Assembly (NCBI GenBank): GCA_028873595.1
Contig: JAPPOV010000018.1
Span: 123,260-187,259 of the forward strand
Direction: 5' to 3'
Length of the DNA stretch: 64,000 bases
From: Gemmatimonadota bacterium
GTDB lineage: Bacteria; Gemmatimonadota; Gemmatimonadetes; Longimicrobiales; Gaopeijiaceae
The first letter of the stretch is position 1, and each line of letters opens with the position of its first letter. Below are positions 1 to 8,953 of the stretch, piece by piece. Under the pieces are notes generated by a model. The model made no database searches, was not told the DNA's origin, and saw nothing but the letters and a program-made list of their open reading frames with translations. Both the position numbers and the translations under genes were made by a program.

Positions 1-2
1 TC

Positions 3-482
3 GATATCAGTGGGTACCTCAGGCGGAAGCCAGTGCGTGACCTGCCTCTCGGATCGATGGCACTCTGGGGAGCCCACGGCGAGCGCTCCCGTTTTGCTCT
101 TCCTCTGTGGCGGATCATCCATCTCGCACGGGCCGAACGAGGGATGATCGTCTCGTGTGAGCTGGGACGTCATCACGTTCCTGAGCCGTTTGTCGTGCTC
201 GATCTCGGGGCGGACCCGGCGCGGACAGAGATCGGATCGAAGACGATGCCTCGCTACGGTGCGGACGAGGCGCCGTCTCTTCTGGACCGCAAGCGAGACG
301 GTCTTGCAATCTTCCTGGGCGCAGGAAGCGGTCGGATCTGGGCGCTCCTGGTCGACGGAGGCGACGAACGGGTGGAGCCGCTATCGGTCACGCTGCGCGA
401 AGACATTCTCTTCCTCGCCGGTGAGTGTGCAGGACTCCTCTTCCTGCGTGAGCTGTCGGTAGAGCGCGACTCGATCGAGTGA
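3..482 (+). CDS. Hypothetical protein, 5' end cut by window edge
   Basis: The reading frame is open to the left edge, so the gene is probably partial; a GTG at position 33, preceded by GGAAG, is a possible internal start that would give 149 residues. I do not recognise a family. The visible part is mixed alpha/beta in character, has no membrane segment or signal peptide, and ends with an acidic tail. It converges on the PspA-like gene, with only 28 bases between the two stops. Codon use, rich in G/C third positions, matches the neighbours, which supports a real gene. Function unknown. Confidence 0.55.
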   Translation, partial: DISGYLRRKPVRDLPLGSMALWGAHGERSRFALPLWRIIHLARAERGMIVSCELGRHHVPEPFVVLDLGADPARTEIGSKTMPRYGADEAPSLLDRKRDGLAIFLGAGSGRIWALLVDGGDERVEPLSVTLREDILFLAGECAGLLFLRELSVERDSIE

Positions 483-510
483 GAAGACGAACAAGGTCGG
501 TGACTCTGCG

Positions 511-1182
511 TCAGCCTTTACCCATCCTGCGCTTGAGTTCTTCGAGTGCCGCATCGACATCCAGGTCACGGCTCGATGCAGGCTCGTCGAGGTCGACGCG
601 GAATTCCGAGCCCTCTGCGTCCAGGTCCATTTCGTCGAACGCCTGAGCCGCCTGCGCGGCAGCGTCAGTACCTTCGATCTTTTCTGCCATCCGGTCCAGC
701 TGGTCGAATAGATCGTCAGCGGCAGAGATCGACTCGCGAGCGTCCGAGCGGCCGGTGGTCGAGGTCAGGGCTTCGCGCTTGCTCCGCGCCTCGTGGAAAC
801 GACTGTACATCTCTTCGACCGTCCGGGAGCGGAAGTCGAACTCTTCCTTCAGTGCCGACGCCTTCTTGATAAGGATGGCTCGTTGCCCTTCGGCCTTCGT
901 CGTCCATTCGGCGGCGAGCTTCACGGTTTCCTGGTCATCGATCTCTCGGGCCATCGCTTCACGGCGTCGGGCGGTCTCGATGTCTTTTTCCAGCCGGTCG
1001 ATCTGCTGCAGCGTCTTCGTGAGCTGTTGCTCCAGCCCAGCCACTTGCGCCTTCTCGTCGGCGATCTCGTTCTTCATACCGATCAAGAGTTTGTCGGCCG
1101 TTTCGGAAACCTGATCTCGACTCAACTCCTTGTTGAAGTTGTCGAGCGCCTCCTTGAAGGCTTCACGCAGGTCGTCGAACAT
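511..1182 (-). CDS. PspA/IM30 family protein
   Basis: This 223-residue protein is almost entirely charged heptad-like helix (about residues 20-150), the coiled-coil architecture of PspA/Vipp1/IM30 proteins, which bind stressed inner membranes and form helical polymers (ESCRT-III fold). The length matches PspA (about 220-225). It opens with MFDDLREAF, an amphipathic start consistent with the membrane-binding helix. An acidic stretch (about 165-210) and a short C-terminal helix follow. It is the last gene of a minus-strand run after an ECF sigma factor gene, 96 bases away. Family assignment rests on architecture and length and not on a single signature motif. Confidence 0.75.
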   Translation of the reverse strand: MFDDLREAFKEALDNFNKELSRDQVSETADKLLIGMKNEIADEKAQVAGLEQQLTKTLQQIDRLEKDIETARRREAMAREIDDQETVKLAAEWTTKAEGQRAILIKKASALKEEFDFRSRTVEEMYSRFHEARSKREALTSTTGRSDARESISAADDLFDQLDRMAEKIEGTDAAAQAAQAFDEMDLDAEGSEFRVDLDEPASSRDLDVDAALEELKRRMGKG

Positions 1183-1207
1183 CCGGCACTCCTCCAGGCA
1201 CTGACGG

Positions 1208-1233
1208 ACGGGCCCGCACGCGGACCCGCCCGT
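1208..1233 (-). other. GC-rich hairpin between sigma factor and pspA-like gene
   Basis: ACGGGC (1208-1213) pairs perfectly with GCCCGT (1228-1233), with more GC pairing possible inside. It lies in the 96-base gap downstream of the sigma factor gene. There is no T-tract, so it may be an attenuator, an RNA-processing hairpin or simply chance in GC-rich DNA. Confidence 0.25.
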
Positions 1234-1278
1234 TCATGGTGTCCAGCCACTCACGGTGAGGAGAGTGGCCTCGAAGCT

Positions 1279-1908
1279 TCAGTTCAGAAAGGGCTCGATG
1301 CGCTGAGCGAAGGAGTTTCTCGCTCGGTGCAAGCGGCTCTTCACGGTACCGAGGTTCACTCCCGTGATCTCGGAGATCTCCTCATAGCTCTTGCCTTCCA
1401 GTTCGCGGAGCCGGAAGACGAGCTGATGGTGTTCTGGGAGCGTTTGAACCGTGTCTTCGACAAGCCGACGCAGGTACCGCTTCCGGTACAGATCGTCGGG
1501 CTTCATCGAGTAATCTTCGAACTGGATGGGACGGTGATCATCGTCCCAGTTGTTGGTGAGGCGCTGGAACAGCACCAGAGGGCTGCGCGACCGATTCCTC
1601 AGTTCATTCTTCGACAAGTTGCCCGCAATGGTGTACACCCAGGTCGAAAACTTCTTCGACGTATCGAAGCGGTGCAGATGCCGAGTCACGCGTATGAACG
1701 CTTCCTGAACCAGGTCCTGCGCACGGTCCGGGTCGCCGGTCTTTCGCGTGATGAAATGGATGAGACGGTCGCGATATCTGTTGTAGAGCCGCTGAAACGC
1801 ACCGGGGCGTCCCTCGAGATGCGCCGAGACGAGCTCTTCGTCCGACAGGTCTTTCAAGGGGCGATCGAACAGATTTTGGCTCACAACATCAGGATTCGTG
1901 TTGACCAT
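1279..1908 (-). CDS. ECF-type RNA polymerase sigma factor
   Basis: The 209-residue product has the two-domain layout of ECF (group 4) sigma factors. Region 2 lies at about residues 35-105, with DRAQDLVQEAFIRV and the FSTWVYTIAGN core; region 4 lies at about 150-200, with the helix-turn-helix KSYEEISEITGVNLGTVKSR. It recruits RNA polymerase core to specific promoters. I chose the ATG at 1908 (MVNTNPD) because AGGA stands 9 bases upstream; an upstream ATG at 1947 would add 13 residues but lacks a ribosome site. No anti-sigma gene is adjacent. Neighbours are an E1 alpha gene upstream and a PspA-like gene downstream, so envelope-stress control of the latter is possible but inferred. Confidence 0.9.
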   Translation of the reverse strand: MVNTNPDVVSQNLFDRPLKDLSDEELVSAHLEGRPGAFQRLYNRYRDRLIHFITRKTGDPDRAQDLVQEAFIRVTRHLHRFDTSKKFSTWVYTIAGNLSKNELRNRSRSPLVLFQRLTNNWDDDHRPIQFEDYSMKPDDLYRKRYLRRLVEDTVQTLPEHHQLVFRLRELEGKSYEEISEITGVNLGTVKSRLHRARNSFAQRIEPFLN

Positions 1909-2013
1909 TGGTCTAAGTCCTAGTTGGAGCCAAGCGAACAGATCCATTGCTTGTGCCGAAAGATATCGGGAAGCTTTGTTCCCTCAAGGGGACCAGGCAC
2001 AGCGCGCGCGGAG

Positions 2014-3132
2014 TCAAATCGGTCGGCCTTCCAGTCCGATGAGGGTCCCACCTTCGGAAAAGCCGTCGTAGAGGGCTTGCTCGGGTGGTGGAACGCGATC
2101 TCTGGACGCCAACGCGTCGTCGGCTGCACGGTCCATCTCTGCCGTTACCTCGGCCTCGATCCTATTGAGGTCCGACGTCGCGACTCCCTTCCTGGACAAC
2201 CAGGATTCGAAGAGCCCGATTGGATCCCTTCGGCCCCATTGGGCGAAGAGCTCGGGAGCGAAGGTGTCGCGCGCCTCTCGTTCGTCGTGTGTGGCGTGTC
2301 CTCCCATGCGGAATGTGTCGGCGACGATCGCGGCGGGGCCGCGGCCGTCCCGGCACTGGTCCGCAGCGAGTCGTGTTGCGGCGTAGACGTCCAGGACGTT
2401 GTTCCCGTCGCAGCTCCACGAATCGATGCCGTACATCGCCGGCCAGTGGTGCAGGTCGCCAACACCATGGGCAGCGGACGGCGTCCCGAGAGCGACCTGA
2501 TTGTTTTGAATGACGAAGATCGCGGGGAGGTTCTGTACCGCAGCCAGGTTCAATCCCTCGTGGCAGGCGGCACACTTCGTTGCGCCGTCCCCGACCCACG
2601 TCATGGCTACGCGGTCCTCGCCGCGATTGCGGAAGGAGAGGGCGACACCGGCTACGACCGTGACGCTCGTGCCCATATGGCTGATCGGCTGGATGATCCC
2701 TGATCCCATATCTCCGATGTGCAGATCACGCCCCTCGCTGGGTGAATCCGACGTCGCGAGGTACCCCCGAAACATGTCCGACAGCGGCATACCCATCATA
2801 TGGAGTGCGCCGGCGTTGCGGATCATCGGGGAGACGACATCCCGGTCCGGGTCGAGCGCGCGCACGTTTCCGACCGTGACCGCCTCCTCGCCTGTGCCGA
2901 GCCACGCCTTCGAGATGACGCCGGTTCGGACCCAGCGCTTCAGCCCGATGTCGTGCAGACGGGTCCGCAGCAGGTCCCGGTACAACGAGAGCAAGTCATG
3001 TTCGGACAGCGCGTTGACGACCTCTGCCCGCTGGTGGTCGGATGCGAGTGCCTGCTCGAACTGATCAATGAGGTCAGGATCCGGCGCCCATTCGAGGTAC
3101 TCAGGCGGATCGAACGCAGGGTATCGTTTCAT
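2014..3132 (-). CDS. Thiamine-diphosphate-dependent 2-oxoacid dehydrogenase E1, alpha subunit
   Basis: The 372-residue protein has the TPP motif of alpha2beta2 E1 enzymes: GDG at 181-183 and, after about 27 residues, NN at 210-211 (FVIQNNQ). HMGMPL and the phosphorylation-loop-like region match pyruvate and branched-chain 2-oxoacid dehydrogenase E1 alpha chains, which decarboxylate the 2-oxoacid and acylate the lipoyl group of E2. I chose the ATG at 3132 (MKRYPAFDPPEY) over one 20 residues upstream because the family homology begins there. The beta subunit and E2 are not next to it; the next gene is a sigma factor. Substrate (pyruvate or branched-chain acids) cannot be decided from the sequence. 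Confidence 0.85.
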   Translation of the reverse strand: MKRYPAFDPPEYLEWAPDPDLIDQFEQALASDHQRAEVVNALSEHDLLSLYRDLLRTRLHDIGLKRWVRTGVISKAWLGTGEEAVTVGNVRALDPDRDVVSPMIRNAGALHMMGMPLSDMFRGYLATSDSPSEGRDLHIGDMGSGIIQPISHMGTSVTVVAGVALSFRNRGEDRVAMTWVGDGATKCAACHEGLNLAAVQNLPAIFVIQNNQVALGTPSAAHGVGDLHHWPAMYGIDSWSCDGNNVLDVYAATRLAADQCRDGRGPAAIVADTFRMGGHATHDEREARDTFAPELFAQWGRRDPIGLFESWLSRKGVATSDLNRIEAEVTAEMDRAADDALASRDRVPPPEQALYDGFSEGGTLIGLEGRPI

Positions 3133-3350
3133 ACCGTGAAAGTAACGTCCCCTTGCGTCGATCCGGAGGCGTCTGCCAGAGAACCAGGACACGGATGTGT
3201 CACATATCTTTTCGCATGACTTGCCGGGCTCGCGGAGTTGGGTTCGGGTCGTCGCGTCACCGTCCGTCGTGTGAGTGTCGTCTTGTGTGAGATGACTTCG
3301 TTGCCTCCATCCGGTAGCATTTCGAGATTACGAAGTCGTCACACTGCTCC

Positions 3351-4085
3351 ATGAGAGATCCGTTGACGGATTCTGCCTCCCCGCCCCCCAGCTCAGTCCG
3401 CCCACGCCGGGTTCAGGCCGTGGTCGCCCTGCGTCTGCTCGAAGTGATGAGAGATATGGATCTCCCGATGGAGATCCTGGAGGACGAAGATCCGACGCAG
3501 ACGATTCCGCGCCGGTTCGGGCTGAGTGACGTCGTGGAGCGGCAGATCCGCACGTACCGGGAAGACGTCAAACGACGCGTCCGCCTGACCGACGATGAGA
3601 TCCGCGGCCTGTTTCGATTCGTCATTCGCCGGCCTGATGGCCCGGAGGTCTTTCGCAGTGTTGGCCGACTTCTCGTCGAGGGCGAGCGCACGCCTCGCTG
3701 GGTACGGGGTCTGCCGAAAGGGCTGCGGTACCGTGCGACACGGCGCCACGCTCGTAAGCTGCTCAAGCGACTGTTCGGTCGAACGATCGGTGGCTTCGGC
3801 CGAGGTCCGTTCGTCATCGAGGGTCGGTCGCTTCTCTTCTTGGAGGCAGACCCCGGCGGTGACGCCTGTCATCTCTTGAGCGGCTTCTCCGAGGAACTGC
3901 TCTCTCGGACGCTTGGTGGTGCGGCGCGGGTAGAGCACACCCTGTGTCAGGGGTGCGGCGATGATTTGTGCCGCTGGGAGGCCGACCTCATCGAAGAAGA
4001 TACGACGGTGTCGGATGCGCCCGATGGGCGCAGGGATGTACTCGAGCACCAAGAATCGGGTGCACGCGAAGAGGGCTCGTCCTGA
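3351..4085 (+). CDS. V4R-like (4-vinyl reductase-type) domain protein
   Basis: This 244-residue protein is transcribed away from the E1 alpha gene across a 218-base divergent region. Residues 20-145 are helical and very basic. The C-terminal part (about 150-212) ends in LCQGCGDDLCRWE with Cys199, Cys202 and Cys207, which resembles the closing C-x(2)-G-x(3)-C-x-W/F signature of V4R domains; these bind small hydrocarbons or metals in sensors. No output domain (DNA-binding, kinase, cyclase) is visible. A disordered acidic tail follows. The V4R call is an inference from the terminal motif, not from a full match. Confidence 0.5.
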   Translation: MRDPLTDSASPPPSSVRPRRVQAVVALRLLEVMRDMDLPMEILEDEDPTQTIPRRFGLSDVVERQIRTYREDVKRRVRLTDDEIRGLFRFVIRRPDGPEVFRSVGRLLVEGERTPRWVRGLPKGLRYRATRRHARKLLKRLFGRTIGGFGRGPFVIEGRSLLFLEADPGGDACHLLSGFSEELLSRTLGGAARVEHTLCQGCGDDLCRWEADLIEEDTTVSDAPDGRRDVLEHQESGAREEGSS

Positions 4086-4102
4086 CCGGGAGACGGCCGA
4101 GC

Positions 4103-4564
4103 TCAGTCCAGCAGGGTCCGGTGCACGCGGAAGATGCAGAGATCCTGGACGACGACCCGACCATCCCGTCGAGCGACTTCGACCGCGGCGGGTGACTGAA
4201 TGCCGGTCTGGAGCCAGATCGCCGGTTGCTCGGCTCGGGCCATCGCTGCTTCCACGAACGAGCCTGCTTCCTCGCTCGGTCGAAAAATCAGCACGAGATC
4301 CACGGTGTCCGGAATGCTGGCGAGATCCGAGTAGCTCACACGACCGAGCAGGCGCTCAGCGTAAGGGTTCACGGGGATGACATCGTACCCTTTTGCGGCA
4401 AGGTAAGATGGGACCCGTCGGGCCTCCTTCTCGAGATTTCGTGACAGCCCGACGACTGCGATGCGCTGCACGTCATCGAGAAGCTGGACGATGGCCTCCG
4501 CCGATGGGTTGTCAGCATCGGAGGAAGTGCCCAGCACATGTCGGAGTTGCGCCAATTCGTCCAC
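4103..4564 (-). CDS. CoA-binding domain protein (YccU type)
   Basis: The 153-residue product is a single Rossmann domain. IAVVGLSRNLEKEARRVP (from about residue 34) is the nucleotide-binding beta-alpha turn, followed by GYDVIPVNPYAERLLG and then VDLVLIFRPSEEA. This pattern is diagnostic of stand-alone CoA-binding proteins related to the N-terminus of succinyl-CoA synthetase alpha. It converges with the V4R-like gene. The 30-residue N-terminal leader is slightly longer than usual. The cellular role of this family is unknown. Confidence 0.85.
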   Translation of the reverse strand: MDELAQLRHVLGTSSDADNPSAEAIVQLLDDVQRIAVVGLSRNLEKEARRVPSYLAAKGYDVIPVNPYAERLLGRVSYSDLASIPDTVDLVLIFRPSEEAGSFVEAAMARAEQPAIWLQTGIQSPAAVEVARRDGRVVVQDLCIFRVHRTLLD

Positions 4565-4606
4565 AGGGCGGGAGCTTACCCGCAGTCCTGTCGGGCCGCA
4601 ATGCGG

Positions 4607-5542
4607 TCAGTCGGCAACCACGGTAACGGATGCCCCGTCTCGTGCAGTCGCTCCGACCCCCGCCACGCCTAGCACGACCAGCGCGATCCCCGTCCACCCC
4701 AGTGTGGACAACCCCTGGCCCAGGAGCATGGTCGCGAGGGTCGCTGCGACGACGGGCTCGATTGCGGTCGCGATGGAGGCTCGACTGGCATCGATGCGGG
4801 CAAGCGCGTCGAAGAAGAGAAAGTGAGCCACCGCGATCGTGAGGATGCTGAACACCAGAAGCACGACCCAGGCTGCCGCTGAAGCTGGCCAGACGATCGG
4901 GCCGCTTGTGACCGGCACCGCAAGCGCGAGGAAGAGCACGCATCCCAACGTGCTGTACACGACTGTAGGGATCGAGCCGTACACCGGTGCCGCGTAGCGG
5001 CCGAAGAGGGTATAGGCACCGTACGCGATGCCGGCCAGCATCCCCCAACGAAGTCCGGTCGAGCCGAACGTCGCGGTTACGCTGTCTGCTCCGAGGACGC
5101 TGAGCCAGACGCCCGAGAGGGTCACGATGAGTAGAGCAATGCGGGTCCGATCCGGCCATTCGTTCAGGAGGGGACCCGACGCTGCCGCCACCACCGCAGG
5201 TGCGAGGTACAGCATCGCGACGGTCGATGGCACGCCGACCGCGTCGGTCGAAAATTGGTAGGCGATCTGGAACAAAGCGACCGAGACACCACCACCCACC
5301 ATCAGGACGAGGAGACCGCGGCCGTCGACCCGAAGGCCTTTGCGGTCTCGAAGGCCGACGGCGATGAGGAGAATCAGGGCTCCGACCAGCGGTCTCAGGA
5401 AGGCGAGGCTCTCGGGAGGGACGCCCAGACGAAACAGGTTGACCGCGAAGATTCCCGAAGATCCCCAGAGCGACGCCGCGGCGACGGCTTCCGCGTACCC
5501 GAGCAATCGGTCGCGCGCGTCATCCGCGCCCGACGAGATCAC
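4607..5542 (-). CDS. EamA/DMT-family transporter
   Basis: The 311-residue protein has ten predicted membrane helices in two repeated halves, the layout of EamA (DUF6) drug/metabolite exporters. WGSSGIFAVNLFRLGVPPESLAFLR in the first half and WGMLAGIAYGAYTLFGRYA at the start of the second half are typical of the two repeats. It acts in the inner membrane and probably exports a small metabolite, with the substrate unknown. It is the last gene of a four-gene minus-strand operon and overlaps the DUF420 gene by 4 bases (ATGA). Confidence 0.9.
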   Translation of the reverse strand: MISSGADDARDRLLGYAEAVAAASLWGSSGIFAVNLFRLGVPPESLAFLRPLVGALILLIAVGLRDRKGLRVDGRGLLVLMVGGGVSVALFQIAYQFSTDAVGVPSTVAMLYLAPAVVAAASGPLLNEWPDRTRIALLIVTLSGVWLSVLGADSVTATFGSTGLRWGMLAGIAYGAYTLFGRYAAPVYGSIPTVVYSTLGCVLFLALAVPVTSGPIVWPASAAAWVVLLVFSILTIAVAHFLFFDALARIDASRASIATAIEPVVAATLATMLLGQGLSTLGWTGIALVVLGVAGVGATARDGASVTVVAD

Positions 5543-5976
5543 ACGTACCCGTAGACCTGATAGAGCAGCAGATACACGACGAGCCCTGTCACCGAGACGT
5601 AGGCCCAGACCGGGAAGACGAAGCGCGCCAGCTTCTTGTGCTCTTCGAACCGGTCCTTCTTCGCGAGCCAGAGCAGCCGCAGGATGAACGGCAGTACCAG
5701 GACCGCGAGGACCATGTGGCTGAACAGGATTGACAGATAGGCGGTGCGAGCAAGCCCTTCACCTGCGAACTCGTGTGTGCCCGTCAGAAGGATGCGGATG
5801 ACGTAGAAGACGAGAAAGAGTGCGGATGCACCGACTGCGGTCAGCATCGCCCGCTTGTGCCGGTCCACGACCTTGCGACGGATAAACAGGAAGCCGGTGA
5901 TGAGTGCGATGGCACTCGTCGCGTTGAGGCTGGCATTGATCAGAGCGAGAAGGTCGCCCGCTTGGCTGGTGCTCAT
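5539..5976 (-). CDS. DUF420 membrane protein
   Basis: The 145-residue protein has four hydrophobic helices and conserved histidines (for example HKRAML and the SHMVLAVLV helix), matching DUF420. In Bacillus and relatives this family includes CtaM, needed for heme-copper oxidase assembly. Placement directly between ctaA and the EamA gene, with 4-base overlaps on both sides, supports a role in cytochrome oxidase maturation here. That role is inferred from family and context. Confidence 0.8.
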   Translation of the reverse strand: MSTSQAGDLLALINASLNATSAIALITGFLFIRRKVVDRHKRAMLTAVGASALFLVFYVIRILLTGTHEFAGEGLARTAYLSILFSHMVLAVLVLPFILRLLWLAKKDRFEEHKKLARFVFPVWAYVSVTGLVVYLLLYQVYGYV

Positions 5977-6911
5977 GGGAGGGAAACGGGTTTCGGAGCG
6001 TCAATGTCGACGGCGGCTCGAGTGCCGACCGTCGCGAGAGCTACCAGTATACTGAGCAGCGCAGCTGCCACGAGGGTGTGAAGGGACACCGGGGGGATCG
6101 CCAGCACGGTGAGTACCGAAAGGACACCAAGCGCGACCTGGACGAGGACGAGCCCTGCTGCGGCTGTGATCCAGCGGTGGACCCGCACCGGCACATCCGC
6201 CCGCATCGCCCACGCATAGAGCCAGAGCACCGCGACGGTCGCAAGTACGGCCATGACACGGTGCAGGAAGTGCGAGGTGATCTGGATGTTCACCAACGGC
6301 GGCACGACTTGCCCGAGGCACAGGGGGACATCCGGGCAGGACAGGCCCCCGTCGGTGTGCCGAACCAGCCCGCCGACCACCGACTGCACGAAGACGGAAC
6401 TCGCCGCGATGCTCGCAATGATCGTCAGCCTTCGCCCGTCATCCGCTCCGAAGCCCCCGATCGGAGGAGGAGCGCCGGGGCCGACGGAGCCGTGTGTCGC
6501 CACAGCCAGCATCGTGGCGAGCGACAGGAAGATGAAGGCCAGGCTCAGGTGCGTTGTCGAAACCAGGTCCGGGAGTTGGTAGATGACCGTCAGGCCTCCG
6601 AAGACGGATTGCACCAGAAGCAGGCCCACGCCGGCCAGGGATGCCCGGAAGATCCAAGGCCGGTCCGGCGTTTCCTTCTTTGCGAGCCATGTGGCCAGCC
6701 CGAACATCATGACGAGCCCGCCCGCGACGAGCCGATGAAGGTGTTCCCAGAATACCCCGCCTGACATCTCCGGCATCATCGATCCGAAGCATGTCGGCCA
6801 ATCCGGGCAGGCCAGACTCGATTCTGTGGCGTGCACGATGCTGCCCAGGAAGAGGAGTCCGAGGGTCCAGACGACCGTAACTTTGAAGGCGCGGGGGTGA
6901 AGCGTGGTCAT
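5973..6911 (-). CDS. ctaA: Heme A synthase (COX15/CtaA)
   Basis: The 312-residue protein has eight membrane helices in two halves. It carries the family's heme-ligating histidines in EHLHRLVAG, TTHLSLAF, SHFLHRVMA and SLHTLVAA, and two cysteine pairs, SLACPDWPTC and GLSCPDVPLC, in the matching loops of each half. It oxidises heme O to heme A for cytochrome c oxidase in the inner membrane. It overlaps the acyl-CoA dehydrogenase stop by 4 bases and the DUF420 start by 4 bases, so these genes are probably co-transcribed and translationally coupled. The presence of heme A implies an aa3-type oxidase encoded elsewhere. Confidence 0.93.
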   Translation of the reverse strand: MTTLHPRAFKVTVVWTLGLLFLGSIVHATESSLACPDWPTCFGSMMPEMSGGVFWEHLHRLVAGGLVMMFGLATWLAKKETPDRPWIFRASLAGVGLLLVQSVFGGLTVIYQLPDLVSTTHLSLAFIFLSLATMLAVATHGSVGPGAPPPIGGFGADDGRRLTIIASIAASSVFVQSVVGGLVRHTDGGLSCPDVPLCLGQVVPPLVNIQITSHFLHRVMAVLATVAVLWLYAWAMRADVPVRVHRWITAAAGLVLVQVALGVLSVLTVLAIPPVSLHTLVAAALLSILVALATVGTRAAVDIDAPKPVSLP

Positions 6912-8839
6912 GACGCGGTGACAGCCCCCGAGGCTTCGACGTGGTCATGGGACGGATCTAGATCGGCCACTCGCTCGAATTCCCGGTACCCGGCCAGGGA
7001 GATCACGCCGCGCTCCAGCCACTGCATCTCACCATCGAGGTAGCGGCGCGCGACCTTGTATGTCGCGATGTCGTCGTTTCGGAAGATCGAGCGGAAGCTG
7101 GCCGAGATGCGTCGCCGCGACTGACGACAGAATGCATCCGCGAGCGCCTTGGCACCGCGCTCGTCGCCGCCCCGGTCCTCGAGGGTCTTCGCGTAAAGAA
7201 CGGTCGCCGCCATGACGAGTAGTTCGGCTCCGATGTCGACGACACGACCGAGTACGGCCTGGCGTTTCTCAAGACCCGGGCCGAATCGGACCATCGTATG
7301 AAACGTCGCCCGGGCCAGCCGCCGCGACGTGCGCTCGACGTAGCGGAGGTGCTTGGCGAGTGAGCCGAACTCGGAGTAGCGCGGCCAGGCGCTCCATCCG
7401 AGAAAGCGGGTCGGATACCACCATATGTAAAAGAGCCCGGCCTTCAGAAGCGCTGTAAACTTTGCGCCCAGCGGCGCCTTTGGATTTACGAGATCCCCGG
7501 CGATCGAGAAGTGTCGGTCGACGGCTTCGCGTGCGATGAAGAGGCGCATGATCTCCGAGGACCCCTCGAAGATCGTGTTGATGCGCATGTCGCGGAGCCA
7601 GCGCTCAACGGGGTACGATACCTCTCCGCGGGCCCTGAGCGAGTCGTGTGTCTCGTAGCCTCGCCCACCGCGCACCTGCAGGGCATCGTTCACGAGGTCC
7701 CACCCTGTCTCGGTGCCCCACATCTTTGCGACGGCGGCCTCGAGCCGAATATCGAATCTGCCGGAGTCCGCCATCGCGCCGATGAGTTCGACGAGCGCTT
7801 CGAGGGCGAAGGTGTCGGCGGCCATCTTTCCGATCATCTGCGCAACGGCGTCGTGGTGTCCCACGGGGAGTCCCCACTGGACACGGCTTCCCGCCCAGTC
7901 GCGCACCATCTCGAGGCTGCCCTTGCCGGCTGCTGCGCAGAACGCGGGTAGGGCGAGACGCCCCGTGTTCAGCGTGATCAGAGCAAGCTTGAGACCCTTA
8001 CCCTCTCCCCAGAGCAGATTCTCACGTGGGACCTTCACGTTCGTGAAACGAAGGGCTCCGTTCGAAAGCGCACGGAGTCCCATGAAGGAGCATTCTTCGA
8101 GGACCTCGACTCCGTCCCACTCGGTTTCGACGATGAAGGCGGTAATCGGCTTGCGTTTCGACCCTTCCGGTGCTGGCGTGCGCGCCATGACGACGATGAT
8201 GTCGGCGCGTGGACCGTTTGTGGTCCAGAGCTTTTCGCCGTTGAGAATCCAGTGTGAGCCGTCGTCGGAGAGCTCCGCGAAGGTGGAAAGGTTCGCCGGG
8301 TCCGAGCCTACGTCGTGCTCGGTCAGGGCGAAGGCCGAGAGCTCGCCCCTGGCCAGACGTGGCAGGTATCGATCCTTCTGCTCCTCAGTCCCGAACTTGA
8401 GGAGAGGGCCGGGCACGCCGATGCTCTGGTGTGCCGACAGGAATGCGCCCGTCGCGCTGCAGCGAGACGCGATGATCGCGAGAGCCCGGTTGTAGGAGAC
8501 CTGCGAAAGCCCCAGCCCCCCATACTTGCGAGGGGTCTTGATCCCGAAGGCACCCAAGTCGGCGAGGCCGTCGAGCACCTCCTGCGGGACCCAGCCGTCC
8601 GTGTCGTGTTTGTCGCCGTCGATTCTCTCGCTCGCGAAGGCCTCGAGCTTCTCGAGGAATGCTGCCGCCCGATCCTGTTCCTCGGGGTCGGGCGTCGGCG
8701 CGGGGTAGACGAGGTCGAGGTCGAGCCGTCCTTCGAAGAGTGCTTTTGCGAAGCTGCTTTTTTCCCAGTCCTGCTCGCGCGCCTGCTCGGCGACTTCTCG
8801 GGACTCGAGTTCGCTTGCGAGCTTCTTCTCTTCGGCCAT
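6908..8839 (-). CDS. Acyl-CoA dehydrogenase, long form
   Basis: The 643-residue flavoprotein carries the acyl-CoA dehydrogenase core at about residues 60-440: YGGLGLSQVSYNRALAI in the N-terminal helical domain, FALTEHDVGSDPANL at the FAD-binding strand and QVRGGRGYETHDS near the C-terminal helix. About 200 more residues follow, including a second helical region, as in VLCAD/ACAD9 and FadE-type enzymes. It catalyses the first step of beta-oxidation. I chose the ATG at 8839 (MAEEKKLASEL) because GGAAG stands 8 bases upstream. It is the first gene of the operon with ctaA. Confidence 0.9.
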   Translation of the reverse strand: MAEEKKLASELESREVAEQAREQDWEKSSFAKALFEGRLDLDLVYPAPTPDPEEQDRAAAFLEKLEAFASERIDGDKHDTDGWVPQEVLDGLADLGAFGIKTPRKYGGLGLSQVSYNRALAIIASRCSATGAFLSAHQSIGVPGPLLKFGTEEQKDRYLPRLARGELSAFALTEHDVGSDPANLSTFAELSDDGSHWILNGEKLWTTNGPRADIIVVMARTPAPEGSKRKPITAFIVETEWDGVEVLEECSFMGLRALSNGALRFTNVKVPRENLLWGEGKGLKLALITLNTGRLALPAFCAAAGKGSLEMVRDWAGSRVQWGLPVGHHDAVAQMIGKMAADTFALEALVELIGAMADSGRFDIRLEAAVAKMWGTETGWDLVNDALQVRGGRGYETHDSLRARGEVSYPVERWLRDMRINTIFEGSSEIMRLFIAREAVDRHFSIAGDLVNPKAPLGAKFTALLKAGLFYIWWYPTRFLGWSAWPRYSEFGSLAKHLRYVERTSRRLARATFHTMVRFGPGLEKRQAVLGRVVDIGAELLVMAATVLYAKTLEDRGGDERGAKALADAFCRQSRRRISASFRSIFRNDDIATYKVARRYLDGEMQWLERGVISLAGYREFERVADLDPSHDHVEASGAVTAS

Positions 8840-8953
8840 GGGGTCTTCCGGATAAGCCTGCGATCGGGGGAGCAAATCGGGCTGAATCTTAACAGCCGGA
8901 TGCCTCAGGTGCGTCCGACTCAGCTTTTACCCCCGAGCGCGCCGAGGGAGCCC

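Noticed and set aside
793..1923. 376-codon plus-strand frame across the PspA-like and sigma genes
   Set aside because: Lies opposite two clear genes and has no recognisable domain.
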